Shown here piece after piece: positions 38,204 to 50,543 of a DNA stretch of 64,000 nucleotides. This DNA is from Thamnaconus septentrionalis (Eukaryota > Chordata > Actinopteri > Tetraodontiformes > Monacanthidae), in assembly GCA_009823395.1 (NCBI GenBank), contig CM020501.1, forward strand, positions 4,678,361-4,742,360, read 5' to 3'. Position 1 is the stretch's first letter. Every line of letters starts with the position of its first letter. Made by a program: the position numbers and the translations under genes. Under the pieces are notes generated by a model that was not told the DNA's origin, ran no database searches, and saw only the letters and a program-made list of their open reading frames with translations.

Positions 38204-41200
38204 ATGTCGGCCCAGGCGCAAATGCGAGCGATGCTAGACCAGCTCATGGGCACCGGGAGAGACGGTGAGTGAGACGCCTGTGTTGTTCTGCCGTGTTTGT
38301 CCGCTGATAGAATCGCCACGACGCTCGGCAGCTAACGTGGCTAACACTTAGCTCTGATGCTAACGAGTGAGCCAGTGAAAAGTGACAGCGGGGCATGCTC
38401 TGCTGTGTTAGCGTGTTGCTAACATGCTAGCAGAACGAGCTACCTGTTGTGTTTCTTTCGCGTAGTGTACATTTTTGTGCACACAGCAGCGAGTTATTTT
38501 AACGTTTGGTCAAACAAGAGTTTAATGGCGCTTCCGTCGTGGCCTCTGTCACAGTGCCGTGATATCAAACTATGTGAGGTTACCGGCTTATGACTCATTC
38601 ATTAAAACGATGGAACTTTAAATATTTACCCTTTAAAGTTTATTGCTGAAAGTGACTCATGCAAAAAAGGTAACGTGGTCGCAATTTCTAACACTTGTTT
38701 TGTTTGTCATGTTCAAGGCGACTCCATGAGACAGAGGATTAAATTCACAGACGAGCGAGTCTGTAAAAGTCATCTTTTGGATTCGTGTCCTCACGACATC
38801 TTGTCCGGAACCGTGAGTTCTAAGTTTTGTATTATTCTTATTATTATACTTCCGCACTTTTGCGCTCATTATTATTTTTTTCACTTTATGCTTCCAATCA
38901 ATGTTGCGTTATAAACTCAGGTGACGTGTGAAGTGTTGAATGCATTACTTGTGCTGTGTAAATTTTGTGTTTCGATTCGTGCCCCAGTAGTCTTGACTGA
39001 CGAGATTCACACTACTTTCTAAATAGACTGATGACATAGTATTGAGTTTTGGTGTGTGGGACTTCTAGAGAGCTGTCCGTCAGTCACTCATTTTTTTAAT
39101 TTTATTTTTTTAATATATACTAAAATCATGTTTTGGTTTCTGCAGAGAATGGATCTTGGAGAGTGTATAAAAGTCCATGACTTGGCCCTCAGGGCAGATT
39201 ATGAGATTGCCTCAAAGGAGCAGGAGTACTTCTTCGAACTTGATGTAAGTTTCACTCACCCATCATATACCTTTTATAGTTGTTGTTGTTTTTTTTTTTA
39301 AGAAAGTTGGTTTGTTTGCACAGCCTTTTTCTTTCTGTTTTTTTTTTTTTTTGGGGGGGGAGGAGTGGGTTTACTCAGGGTAGACTAGACAACAACAACA
39401 AAAAGACATATCAAGAAATTAGATTGGTTTATCTTTTTTGGATTTATTGATACTTGGTCAATAAATAGTGAACTACGCATCACCCTTACCTTTTAAATTT
39501 AAAATCTATATATATAGCGCAGTAAATCGTGACATCATTTTCACCCCAGAGCTGCTTGTTCCTCTTTCAAGAGACCACAGTGTCCTTGGATAGTGTGCTT
39601 CTGCCCAGGTCCTGGTGCTTCTTAAAATCTGGTCAGATGTGCAAGTAACACAACTGCTTAATTCCACTCACAAAAACAATTATGTGTTTAAGATCTTATT
39701 GCAAGAAAATTAAGGAATTTCTTTTCAAACATACAATTGATCAATGTCGGATAAAGTAGTGAATGTGTATGTACACTTGCAATGCAATAAGGTTATTAAC
39801 TTTCTACTACACACCAGGAGTTTGGAGTAGAAAAAGCCCAGGCATCCTGTTATGATGACTTGGGTGTTAAACTCACCCTGTTTAAAAATAGGGTGAAACG
39901 TAAGACAAAAAAACTTGTTTTGCTTTATTTCTGTTTCTTATGTTTCCAGCTCTGAAAAGGAAGGGATTCTATGTGTTCAATGAGTACAACAGATGAGCAA
40001 CCCTTTGAATTGCATGACTATGTTGAGAAAGTTTGGCGTGTTTGTTGCAGAGTGAAAGCTGAACTGAACAATATGTTGTGTTTTTCCTGGTTACTCACAG
40101 GCTGCTGAACACCTTCAGTCGTTCATTGCCGACTGCGACCGCAGGACTGAGCTGGCCAAGAAAAGACTTGCTGAGACACAAGATGAGATCAGTGCAGAAG
40201 TTGCTGCAAAGGTAAAAACAAAAGAAAAAATAACAAAATTATTTTCAGGTTATTCATTTCCTTGGAAAAAGGAAATTCCTTCTGTTTATTCATAAATCAT
40301 GCTTTTGGCTAAAGGGTGATGGTTTGTTTCTTCCTTGTGTTGTGACCAGGCCGAACGTGTTCATGAGTTGAATGAAGATATTGGAAAGATGCTGGCCCGG
40401 GCTGAACAGCTCGGCAGTGAGGGCAACGTTGATGAAGCCCAGCAGTTACTGGAAAATGTGGAGAAGACTCGGGCCTTGAAGAAAGAAGCTGAGGTCAGAA
40501 GTTCGAACTGCTTTGTTTAATTAGCTCATTTGCATTATCCTTTTCCACTCAATCCTAAAAAAGTATTTATATAAAATGGTACTTTCCTTGATTCTGTTCT
40601 CCAGCTGAAAAATTAGAATATGTTGATTTGTGTTTAAACCCTATGTTTGGCTAATCAAGATCTGACACACGAGGATCGTCGGTGTTACATTGCTTGTTTA
40701 TGTCCTCTTTCTTTTGCTTGAGCTTCACAGTCTCTTTTCTTGTCGTCAACATAGGATGTGTACAGGAACTCAATGCCAGCATCCAGCTTTCAGCAACAGA
40801 AACTCCGGGTGTGCGAGGTGTGTTCTGCATACTTGGGCCTTCATGACAACGATCGCCGTCTGGCCGACCACTTTGGGGGAAAACTGCACCTCGGCTTTAT
40901 TGAAATTCGCGAGAAGCTGGACAAGCTAAGGGTAAGCTTTGGAGGAAGATTGGAACCCCTTTCTTATTCCAACGCATACATACGTACATGCATGCATGCA
41001 GTATCCACCCGTCAATCCCATATAAGCGAATGAATGCATCAAGATGTGGATAACGTCAAGACAACCTGTTGTCATACAACTGAGCAACAGAATGGGGTAG
41101 GAATTGGACTTAAGTGACTGTAAACAAGAGATTCACCAGTCATGAAAATGTTTTCATAACGATAATATTTGCAAAAATAAAAATTCTACAACGTATCAAA

Positions 41201-44138
41201 TTTTGTAGATACTAAAAAAGACACAGCTGTAAAAGTAAAAAACACACTTTAATTGTAGTAACAATTTGGTAGCGATGCAGTTTTTAACAAAAGTGTAAAG
41301 ACTGCAGTGGTGGAAGCCAGTTAAGTTGGACCCCTGCAACCTCATACTGCAAACTGCAACTTGAACGTCTTCTGGAGACACTTTGAAAAATTGCCAAATG
41401 ATGTATACTTTCAATTTTCACCAGGCACTTGTGCTTTGGGGTTGGCGTTTTGCATTTGGAATGACTTGTGTCTTGTTGAACTTGCTGTGCTCTGCTGTGC
41501 AGGTTTGCACAGTTCGAGTATTTTAAATACTGCAGATCCACTTGGTTTGTACTACCAGCTGCACAGTTTGTGGGCAGACATTTTTTCTAGGCTTCTAGGG
41601 ACATTGACCAGAACATTTTTTGTAAGGAAACAGCGAGAGTTGATGCAGGAGGTTGGGCCGGACCAACCAGATATAGTTTAGCTCACTTCAACATTTTGTC
41701 CTGGAGATGTGCTGGACTCTGCCCTGTTCTGGGGTTCAGTCAAGGAGAAGCACTGTGCAGCTTCTGAACTCCATTAACACATCCTCTAGGCAAAAAGCAG
41801 AGTCTGAAGACATGGGCGAAAAGCAATCATATTTCTGGTAGAGCTCACTGAGTCGGTCAGAAAGCTCCCAAGTGGCAAGTTCTGAGACTTGCCTGAGGTT
41901 TTTGGACATGTTGGGGATGACCTTGGGTGACACCTATGCAGTGGCGCTGGATGGTGCGCTTCCATTTTAGGAGTCTAAAATAAAATCTAAAATCTATTCA
42001 ACCTCCCTGAAAAGGTTTGTTGTAGGGTGCTGAAAAAGACCTTGGATTCAGGAACAGCGCTGTGCTTTCACCAGAGGATCTTGGAAGTGCTGCTAGGGGC
42101 AGCTTGTGAATTTGCCTTCCGGTCTGTATGTGCTTTGTCGACTTGTCATGGGTTATAACCAGGTTTCTAGATGGTTTTGTGAGTGATATTGTTGGAATCT
42201 AGGCAACCAAGCCCACTACCACAAGCTGCACTGTCACTCTTGCACACTGTGTAAGAAAAAGAAAATGGATCAGTGATAGTCAGTTGGTATCTGTTCCATA
42301 TCTAATGAATACTTCATCAAAATCAAACCCAAATGTGAAAATTGAATATGGCCAATCCCATTTCTATTATTACCTTCATAAAAACCCCCCAGTCTCTAAC
42401 TTCTGTTTCACTTGTGTCTTGTCCAGAAAGCAGTTGTCGAGAAACAAGAACGGATACGCGTGAGAAGACGAGAAGAACGTGAGAAAGATGAGCAAGAGCG
42501 ACTCTGGGAGATGGAGCGCGAACGAGAGCGAGAGTGGGAGCGCGAACGAGGAGAGAGAGAGCGGGAGCGAAGGAGGTGAGGAACCGTCTGTGCTTTACTG
42601 TGGTGGAGTACAAATCAAAAGCTCAGCATCACCAGAAAACTGCAACTGACATCAACCTCTGTCCTAGGTCGAGATCTAGGAGCGGGGAGCGATACAGGTA
42701 CGTGTGCACCGTTGCCATCTAGTGGCCGTGTCGGTGAAGGAGAAGATTTAGCGTTCAAGTCTATTGCAATGAAAAAGCGATTGTAAAAATTTTGTTTTCT
42801 CCCCGTGACTCTGTATAGGGATGGAGCCAGCTCCCACTCTCATCGTTCCAGACACCACCACTCTTCTCGCTCCAGAGAAGGTGGAGAGCGGGAGCGAGAG
42901 CGGGATCGGGACCGAGACCGTGAGAGAGACAGAGAAAGAGAGAGAAAACACCGTCACAAGGACCGGCATCGCTCACGCTCCCACTCACACAGGCACAAAA
43001 GGAAGAGGTATGGCTTCATTTGAATTCCGATGATTTGAACCAGGTTTCAAATAAAGTGGATAAAGATTATTTTTTTAACACTAGCATTTAGCTGACTTCT
43101 ATTAGGTTAAAGATAAAAAGCACAATTAAAAATTGCCTTCATGCGTCTTTCTATTTTGGCTTCTTATTAATTTGTTATGTTCATAACTAACAAGTTTGTC
43201 AATCCTTTTATTAAAATAATATGAGAAAGCTCCTATTGCAACAACTGAATCAACCCTTATGTTTTTTTCACCCAAATATTTCTGATTGTTAAAATTGTTC
43301 TTGATTACAAATTATCTTTTTCAAAATTGAAAAAACATTTTTAGCAAAAAAACTTCCATTCATAATAAAATATGATAAAAACAAAAACAATATATCAAAC
43401 CAAAGCAGTGTAACTATTTGGAGGTGGATGAAATCATAATGTGGTGATCGAGCAGGTCATAACCAAGTTTGTAGTTTGTTGGATTGTGTATTTGGTGAGT
43501 TTAGCTGGAGGGAGACCTTCACCTCCAGTGTCTTCACTGAGCAGTTGCCCACATGATCTCACAAAACAGCAGGCGCTGATAAGTCCAGGGAGTGTGTCAT
43601 TCATGACTATAGGTATTATTGCAAGAGTTGAATTTGCCAAAATGTCTTAAGAATGTTTAATGGGATATACTTCCTTTAATATTCCCACCCACCACTCCAT
43701 TATCACAGCCATAATGTCACGTTGCTTTTTGTACAAAATTCATGTTTTTATTCAGGTTACAGCTCTTGGCCCCAAGACTTTGGTAGAAAATCTTTGCAAA
43801 ATATTTAGCTGTAGACTTTGGTGAAAACGATGTCTCATCATGTTGTCAAATAGACTTTGATTTACCCTTTTTTTGTTTGTTTGTTTAACAAAGTCTGCTG
43901 ATTTGTGTTTTCCCACAGGTCCTCCGGAGAAAGAACATCTCACCCACGTGAGAGAGAGTGCTTGCCGCCCGAGGAGGGATGGCGCGAGGAGAAGGCAGAG
44001 GACAGAGACTGGGTGGACAGGGAGGTGTCTCCCCCCACCGACAGAGCCAAGGACAAGGAGCGAGAGAGATCGCTGTCGTTTGAGCGGGACCGACGCTCGC
44101 GCTCCAGCTCAGAGGAGCGAGAGTCTGGGGAGATATGA
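38204..44138 (+). CDS. luc7l: LUC7-like U1 snRNP-associated splicing factor (luc7l/luc7l2)
   Basis: Ten coding exons: 38204-38264, 38718-38812, 39146-39244, 40101-40211, 40350-40493, 40755-40931, 42427-42575, 42668-42697, 42819-43007, 43919-44138; 424 residues. The N-terminus MSAQAQMRAMLDQLMGT is diagnostic for LUC7L/LUC7L2. Two zinc fingers are visible: CCCH-type around CKSHLLDSCPHD and GECIKVHD, and C2H2-type in VCEVCSAYLGLHDNDRR to HFGGKLH. Between them is a coiled coil. The C-terminus is rich in RE/RD and RS dipeptides and ends SSEERESGEI. By family it is a nuclear protein that binds U1 snRNP and influences 5' splice-site choice. Diagnostic residues are mixed (RIKF, QSFIADCD and EIREKL as in LUC7L2; LDSCPHDIL, TELAKK and KLDKLRK nearer LUC7L), so the paralogue symbol is tentative. 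Polyadenylation signals follow (AATAAA at about 44231 and later ones). Confidence 0.92.
41640..42175 (+). mobile_element. Highly degraded non-LTR retrotransposon fragment in luc7l intron 6
   Basis: Several segments resemble, in order, the coding strand of an abundant fish endonuclease/reverse-transcriptase LINE: GGCCGGACCAACCAGATATA, AAGCAGAGTCTGAAGACATG, AAAGCTCCCAAGTGGCAAG, CAACCTCCCTGAAAAGG, and finally TTGTCGACTTGTCATGGG. No frame is open for long. The assignment is by recall of the repeat, and the exact clade is not resolved. Confidence 0.45.
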
Positions 44139-45053
44139 GCCGGGGGAGCGGGGGGTGCGGGGGTGGGGGAGGGGATGATAGACATCTCTGCATCGATTCT
44201 TTGATTTAAATATATTGTTTAGCAAAAAAATAATAAAATAGAGAGGAGCACGCTTGCTGAGCGCAAGTGTGTGGGTTTTGGCTTTGTATCTGCAGCAGCG
44301 CTCGAGGTGGTACTGACGTGTACGTTGTGGGGTGATGGGATCTGTTTTAAGGGTGTCGGACAACAAATCACACAAAATAACTTTTCCAGGACTCGACATC
44401 TGAGGTCATTGTGACCTGAGTTCAGTATTTTTTATAATTTTTTCAAATGCCACTTAGTCAGTCATACAAATGTTATTTCATTGATCTTCAATTACTTTGA
44501 CAATTATGAGGGAGAGCGAGTCAAGAAACAGCGGCCTTACTTTAAGCTTTACGTTAAGTTCTTTCTTTATTTTACTCTCTTGAAGTGCTTTTTTTTTTCC
44601 ATCGTTAGCTTGATCTTAATTTTTGGAAGTTAAAAGTTTGCTTTTTCATTAGTTTCAGTTGCTGGACCCATTCACCCAGGTTTAAGTCATTATCGTGGCT
44701 TATCTGTCATGTTGGAAATGTGCAGTGAGTGCCTGAGGGCTCCTCTTGACGCAGTTTTCAACTCACTGCCTTCAAGCCAAACTTCATCAGGTGAAAGTTG
44801 TAAACAACCCAGAGTTACTGCAGTGACAAGCTCATAAACTCCCATCGCCACTGTGTAAGAAATTATGCATATATTTCCCCTCCAGTTGCAGTCATATGGA
44901 CGATATACACTTACTGACATTTGAAAGCCAGGCCCTGTGTCCTATTAGCAACCTGAATGTTCTCAGCTGAATCCACTCTGCTGTGTCACCGTCGGTTTAA
45001 TAAAAGCTCCTGCTTCCATTCGAGTAAAGGTGTTTTCATGCATGTTTCTGACT

Positions 45054-45415
45054 CGGGGGTGGACAAACTTTTTTAACTGGTTGGCCACAATGGCTTCTAA
45101 AATTTAAAAGAGGGAGCCTGATCAGGAGCAGATGGAGTGTTTTGATGAGCCACCTTATATGAGGAAAAGATATATCAGAATATGTAGAAAATGTGCTTTA
45201 ATGTCTTTTAAAAATGAACAAAAGCTTTACAATAAAATGTGTCCTTGAAGCCCCTTTATTTTTAGCTCTTTATTGAAATGACTGTTAAAACACTGATGAA
45301 ATACAGCTATTTCCTGACTCACTTACTATTAATATAATTCCTTCAATTTCCACAAGTCCGATGAGAAAGCTTCAAGGACTGCATATGGCCCCCAGCCATA
45401 GTTTGCCCATGCCTG
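45054..45415. mobile_element. hAT-type MITE with 8-bp target-site duplication
   Basis: The ends CGGGGGTGGACAAAC and, inverted, CAGGCATGGGCAAAC match at 12 of 15 positions, and they resemble the CAGGGGTGGGCAAAC ends of hAT/Charlie-like elements. A perfect 8-bp direct repeat TTCTGACT lies at 45046-45053 and 45416-45423. The 362-bp element has no coding frame, so it was mobilised in trans. Confidence 0.8.
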
Positions 45416-46025
45416 TTCTGACTACCGTATTAATACTGTAATTCTTTTGTGACTACTAGTTAGATAGATGTACTTATTTGGGAAACTACAATGTTGCAGC
45501 ACTAGAAAAACAATACAAAAAATAAAGTGTACAGTAGTTACAAAAACACACAAATCAATCTATGTGTTAAAGTGAAATAAGAGTTTCAAGCAAAGCGGAC
45601 CAAATCCTTCCAAAAACTCTCATTATGATCCTATGAGATAGTTATCACGAGGCATTATCTAATGAAATGGAGTTTGAATGAAACAAATGACACAGTGGTG
45701 GGGCCATGCATTTTGCGCCGAGGCCACCAGTGACGTCAAATTTAGTCCGCCCTAAATATTACCTTCAATATGACACTATGGCTTGAGAATCTACAGGGAA
45801 TCACACTTGTACATTACATCACCTTCATATAGGGGACCGTGTTGAGCAAAACGTAGTTTCTGGAGCATTTAAATCATAGTTAAGACTGAGTAACTAATGC
45901 CAGTGATACTGCCAAAACATGCAAAAAAGACAATTTTAAGATTGAAGAAGAAGATGAGTAGGAGTAGTCTGGTGTCTGTGATATTTGTTTTTATTATAAA
46001 AAGAGATTGATCTTAAACATCCATC

Positions 46026-46056
<31 letters not shown>

Positions 46057-46242
46057 GTGTTAAAATGTTGGTAGGTTAGAACATCGCATTTCCAGTGGTG
46101 GTGTCTGAAAATATATTTAAATCATTTATTCACAGTATAGTGCGGGAGTTGTACGGCAGAACCGCACGATTGAACGGCTGAACCAGCCTAGAGGGGGCGC
46201 AAGAAAACAGCATAAGAAACGTTTGCCAAAAGTCTCGCCTCG

Positions 46243-46266
46243 TGACGTAAGAGCGTCATGACGTCA
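46243..46266 (+). promoter_or_regulatory. cenpm: Paired CRE/ATF-type sites upstream of cenpm
   Basis: TGACGTAA at 46243-46250 and the full palindromic TGACGTCA at 46259-46266 lie about 190 bp before the cenpm start codon, in a CpG-containing stretch without a TATA box. Binding by CREB/ATF factors is inferred from the motif only. Confidence 0.5.
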
Positions 46267-46449
46267 GACGCAAGTTCAGAAAAATAAGCGCCACTTTGGT
46301 AAACACTGGGCGACCGACCGCAGCATGGATGAATTATAAGGGCCGAAGACGAAACTTGATTGTACAGACAACATTTTCAACAGCAAAGCAGACACAGTAA
46401 ATGCACAGAGAAGAAGAGTGAGCTTTTAGTGGGGGGAAAGGAAGTCATA

Positions 46450-49400
46450 ATGTCGCTACTGAAGCCACTGAGTAAACTGCCTGAACTGAACGCAGCGAAT
46501 ATCTTGGTGAGTGTGTCGTTCATTATCACCCGGAACTATTTGACTGGTTTAGGACAGTGCGGCTTTTCACTAGACTGTCCCTGCTCTCAAAAACTGCTAC
46601 AGTGGACCAGCAACTGCAATAAAGTACATATTAAGCAGTAAATCTTTTAATTGAACACATTTTTATACAACCATCAATAAAACGCAAGCTACGCAGCTAG
46701 TACGCGGTTGTTGTGAATGGGTTGCGCAATGGTATTGCCTGAAGCTACGTAGATCACGGTTTTGAACGCAAACTCTATGGAAACAAGCGTGAGTTTGCGT
46801 CGAAAAAATAAATTTACGTTCAAGATAACTCAGGAATACAGGACAAACCCCGTCCCGAATAGATTCAAAGCGGGACGCACCATTTCATTGTCAAATACGG
46901 GACAAATCTGCATTTTAAGGGACGGTTGGCAACTCTCCATCCGACAGTGGCTGCCAATCGAGCGAGCAGTATATTGGAAAAATCACTCCTGTTTGTTCAG
47001 ATTTCCTGTCAGAACAGCTGCTTCCCTCCTCAGCGGATTCTCCCGAGACTCGTGTTGCTGACGAATACTGTTGTTGTCCCCGCAGCTGGTGGAGAGCGAG
47101 GAGCAGTTCCAGCAGAGCCTGGCGGATGTTATGGTGAAGGAGAAGGCGTTCACCGTCAACGTGTGAGCACAACCTGCGAACGAACACCACAGATTTTACC
47201 CGAGTCTTTAAACAAAGTTAGACTGAATGATAACATGCGACATCAGGGGTGTCCAACGTACTCACCTTCTGTACTTATGTGAAAGTACGTATGCTTGTGT
47301 CAAACAGTACTCTGGTAAGAGTAAAATACTGATTTAAATCCGTTGCTCAAGTCAAAGTAAGAAAGTATAGGTTCTGAAATGTACTTGAGTAAAAAAGTGT
47401 TTTTTTTGCAACAATTTCAACAATACATTGATTGTTAAATATTTGTTGACGCTTATTTTTCTCTGTACTGAAAAGTACTGAACAGAGAGAAAATGAATAA
47501 TAATCTCCCTCTAAAATTATTATTCACTTGTATATTGAACTACACAACGGCGCTGTTCAAATAGCTCCACTTCAAGTAACAACTATAGTAATAATAATAA
47601 TAATGATAATGATGATAATAAAAGTGAGTTACTTTGAACAGAATTTGTATCTTTTAAACACTAAAACCCACCCCCTCCACCCCCGTCCCCCCAGGAGAAT
47701 GGCAAAGAGCCTCCCTCTGCCTGTTGAAAACGAGGAGAGTCGTCCACGGATAGACCTGGTGGTGTTCATCATCCACCTGTCCACAGAGCTGAGGTACTTC
47801 ATAAAGTTTTGTTTTGCCGTGATCAATCTTTGGTCCCCTCCTGTTGACTCACAGGTGAATTAGCTATTCAATATCATTTGGAGAGAAATATTTTACGGAT
47901 GTTTTTTTCTTCTATGTGTCTTGATTTATGGAGCTGACAGTCTCAGAATGAGAGGACTATTTCAGTATTTCTTTTTCTTTTTCTTTCAGCTTTATTATTT
48001 TTTGGTTGTGAACTCAAGCCTCTTATAATTGATTCACAGCGGTGAAAGATTGTCTAGCTGTGGTTGTGATGTGTATTATCGTCACTTTACAGTGCAAACA
48101 ACAACGAGGCAAAGGAACCCTAAATTTGTTTAGACTGAAATGTTACATTAGTTTAAATGATCATAAATTGTAACGTCAACTGTCCTCTTGTTTTGCCACA
48201 GTCTGCATTCAGCAAGAGAGTCGCTGAAGCATTTGCACCCCTCATATTTCCTCGGAAAGGTCTGCTTCATGGTCACCAACGGTACGGCCGAGGCTCTCCA
48301 GTCTCTTTGGTTATTGTCCTCAATTCCACAAATCAAGTGAAAACTAAAAGAGATGAGGTGGAGCTGAAATGATCTGAGATGGCTAATTTTTCACTCTATA
48401 TGAATCTCACCCCTCCCTTTGCTGTTAGAAAATGACCGAGGTCAGGCTAAACCTCACTCTGTGCGTCACTCCCTGACTGGCTGCTCCCTTGTGCGTCTGT
48501 CTCTTGCAGCCCGTAACGCCTCCGTCCCCACAGAGCGAGTTGATGCCGTCAGGAAGTTGGCGGCGTCGCTGCAATGCCCTTTGCTTTTTGCTGAAGACCA
48601 GGTTTGCACACATTTAGTTTTTGGCTGCAACGTAAAGCAATAAAAACAGTGGAAACACTTTCTACGAAGGTCTGTTGTATACGGCAGTATGAGTGCCTTT
48701 ATCAGGCATTATAAAAACATGTCATAAGTGTTCATAATCACTCATGACAACTTATGACAATGTTAATAAATTATATGTGGTGGATATATTCATCATTCAT
48801 AATGTTTCATACCTGGACACTGAAGTCCTGGCTGGTATACCATATTGTAATTACCATTTATAAAATATATACATATATATGCATACATATACATAGATAC
48901 ATATGAGTGTATATGAGTAAAGTGTCTATATAATGCCTTATAAAGGCACTCATAATACATTACACAATAGGCCTTCATAAAAGTGTTACCAAAACAGTTA
49001 GTAAACATATTTACCCTTTTTTAACACTCAATTCATATTTAATTATACTAATTATGATTTCCCCACAATGTGTCCATAATTGGGGCTTGATTTGCCACAG
49101 CCTCAGTCCAAACTCTGTTTACTCGTCTGTATGATTAAGAGGCGAAATGATCTCATTTTCCTCCAAGAGGAGCTGAAACCAGCATTTTTTTTCTGCCCAC
49201 ATAAGGATTAATCACTTCAGCTTTACACAGTATGAAGCGTGTTTAGTCCCAACTAGACTGTCAGAAGACATTACACACTCTTGAATTAAAAGTAGCGAGA
49301 AAGACCCAAAGCTACAGCTATTTCCACACGTATGTCTTTGAAAATAACTTGGTATCATATTTTGTCTTCTGTTTATAGCCCATATATCAAGGTAAATGTT

Positions 49401-50543
49401 TATCGTCATGTTTATTTGTTTGATGTGGTTTTATATTTTCTTAAATAAAACCAAGCATGAATTTGCAAAGCATCAAAACAGGAGTGCTGAGCTCTGAATT
49501 CTCTTAGGCTATCTTAGAAAGGGTAAAACATTTTCAGGTGCTCAGAGTGAGGCTCGGAATGTGACCTTTGATGAGAGAGAAACAGTCTGCAGCCAGGGCA
49601 CAAACAGGAAGCTGCTTGAAGATGTAAACATTAGATGTTGGAGATGCGGCAAGGTTTCCCTGATTACAACAAGAGCAGAGAATGGCACTCAGTGGCAGCT
49701 TGGCTGAGGTTGCTTGAATGCTGCAGGGTGTCACGACTTACTGTAGGAGGGTGATACGTGTCAAGTGTCGTCCCCTTCACACATACTGTAGGAAGCCGGT
49801 CGACAGCCGTGATGGTAAGATCATCTCATTGGCTTCTCACAGATGCATAATTCCTCCAGTCACCGTCTACATTTCTCACATTTGGATATGTGTCAGGTTA
49901 AAGAAGAACTTCAAACTGTATAGAAATATATTTGATAATTACATTATGGTTCGATCCCTGTCTGAAGGAAAAGACCTTTATTTATCCCACAGTGAGGAAA
50001 TTTGCAACAAAAGAGGGTCGAAGGGCCAACAGCTGCTCCTGGGAGTAAACAATGGAGCCATGGCTGAAGGGGTCACACTGCACAGACTCAAAGAGTCCAA
50101 AAACAAAACAAAAAGTAACACAAATTTTATGAAAATGTGACCCCTAGCTTCACAATTCCATAGTAGTCTCACACTTGAAGTGAACTGGTCACGTGACCAT
50201 CACGTCCGCTGATGTGTCAATACGAAAAAAAGATGTTTCCATGACACTTTAGCGATATCCATCTATATCGATACGTCTGAAAAACCACCTCATGAGAGCA
50301 TCAAAATCCTTCTGGCCATATTTGAGATGAATGGATGTTACGCTCAAACACCTTGTTCTTACACTGGTCCTGTGTCGTGTTCTTCCCCTGCAGACACCAG
50401 ATGGCGTTAGAAATGCCAGCGAGCGGCTGCTGACCATCCTGAAGGTGGCGGCCGGCCTGGTTCCCTTCTCCAGCGCCCTCTACCTGTCCAACCTGACCCG
50501 CTGCACGCTTCCCCCAGACATCGACCAGCCCAGCTTCGATTAA
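46450..50543 (+). CDS. cenpm: Centromere protein M (cenpm)
   Basis: Six coding exons: 46450-46506, 47086-47162, 47695-47793, 48202-48281, 48510-48601, 50394-50543; 555 nt, 184 residues (human 180). Phases agree at every junction. The start MSLLKPLSKLPELNAANIL matches the human MSVLRPLDKLPGLNTATIL pattern, and RMAKSLPLP, RPRIDLVVF and YFLGKVCFMVT are conserved. By family it is a small-GTPase-like fold that cannot bind GTP and that joins CENP-I, CENP-H and CENP-K in the constitutive centromere-associated network at the inner kinetochore. Intron 2 contains a dispersed repeat, and intron 5 (1.8 kb) contains a MITE. The last exon is the least conserved relative to mammals. Confidence 0.93.
47245..47500. 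repeat. Dispersed AAGTAC-rich fish repeat, copy 1
   Basis: In cenpm intron 2 the sequence contains many GTACTT/AAGTAC units (GAAATGTACTTGAGTAAAAA, AAGTCAAAGTAAGAAAGTA). It resembles a repeat frequently seen in percomorph genomes. The class is not known to me and the boundaries are approximate. Confidence 0.45.
48651..48990. mobile_element. hAT-type MITE with long TIRs and 8-bp duplication
   Basis: The left end GGAAACACTTTCTACGAAGG and the inverted right end GGTAACACTTTTATGAAGGC open imperfect terminal inverted repeats of about 65 bp, both containing TATGAGTGCCTTTAT. A perfect 8-bp direct repeat AAAACAGT flanks it at 48643-48650 and 48991-48998. The 340-bp element is AT-rich in the centre with no frame, and lies in cenpm intron 5, 42 bp after exon 5. 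Confidence 0.85.

Larger units (their letters stand above)
44139..46449. other. luc7l 3' flank and cenpm 5' flank
   Basis: The first part is luc7l 3' UTR with an AATAAA at about 44231 and further candidates near 45000 and 45232. Then a hAT-type MITE (45054-45415), a poly-A run (about 46031-46056) and the cenpm promoter. No other gene is seen. Confidence 0.6.

Noticed and set aside
48793..49008. Minus-strand frame rich in Tyr and Met
   Set aside because: It lies in the AT-rich centre of a MITE.
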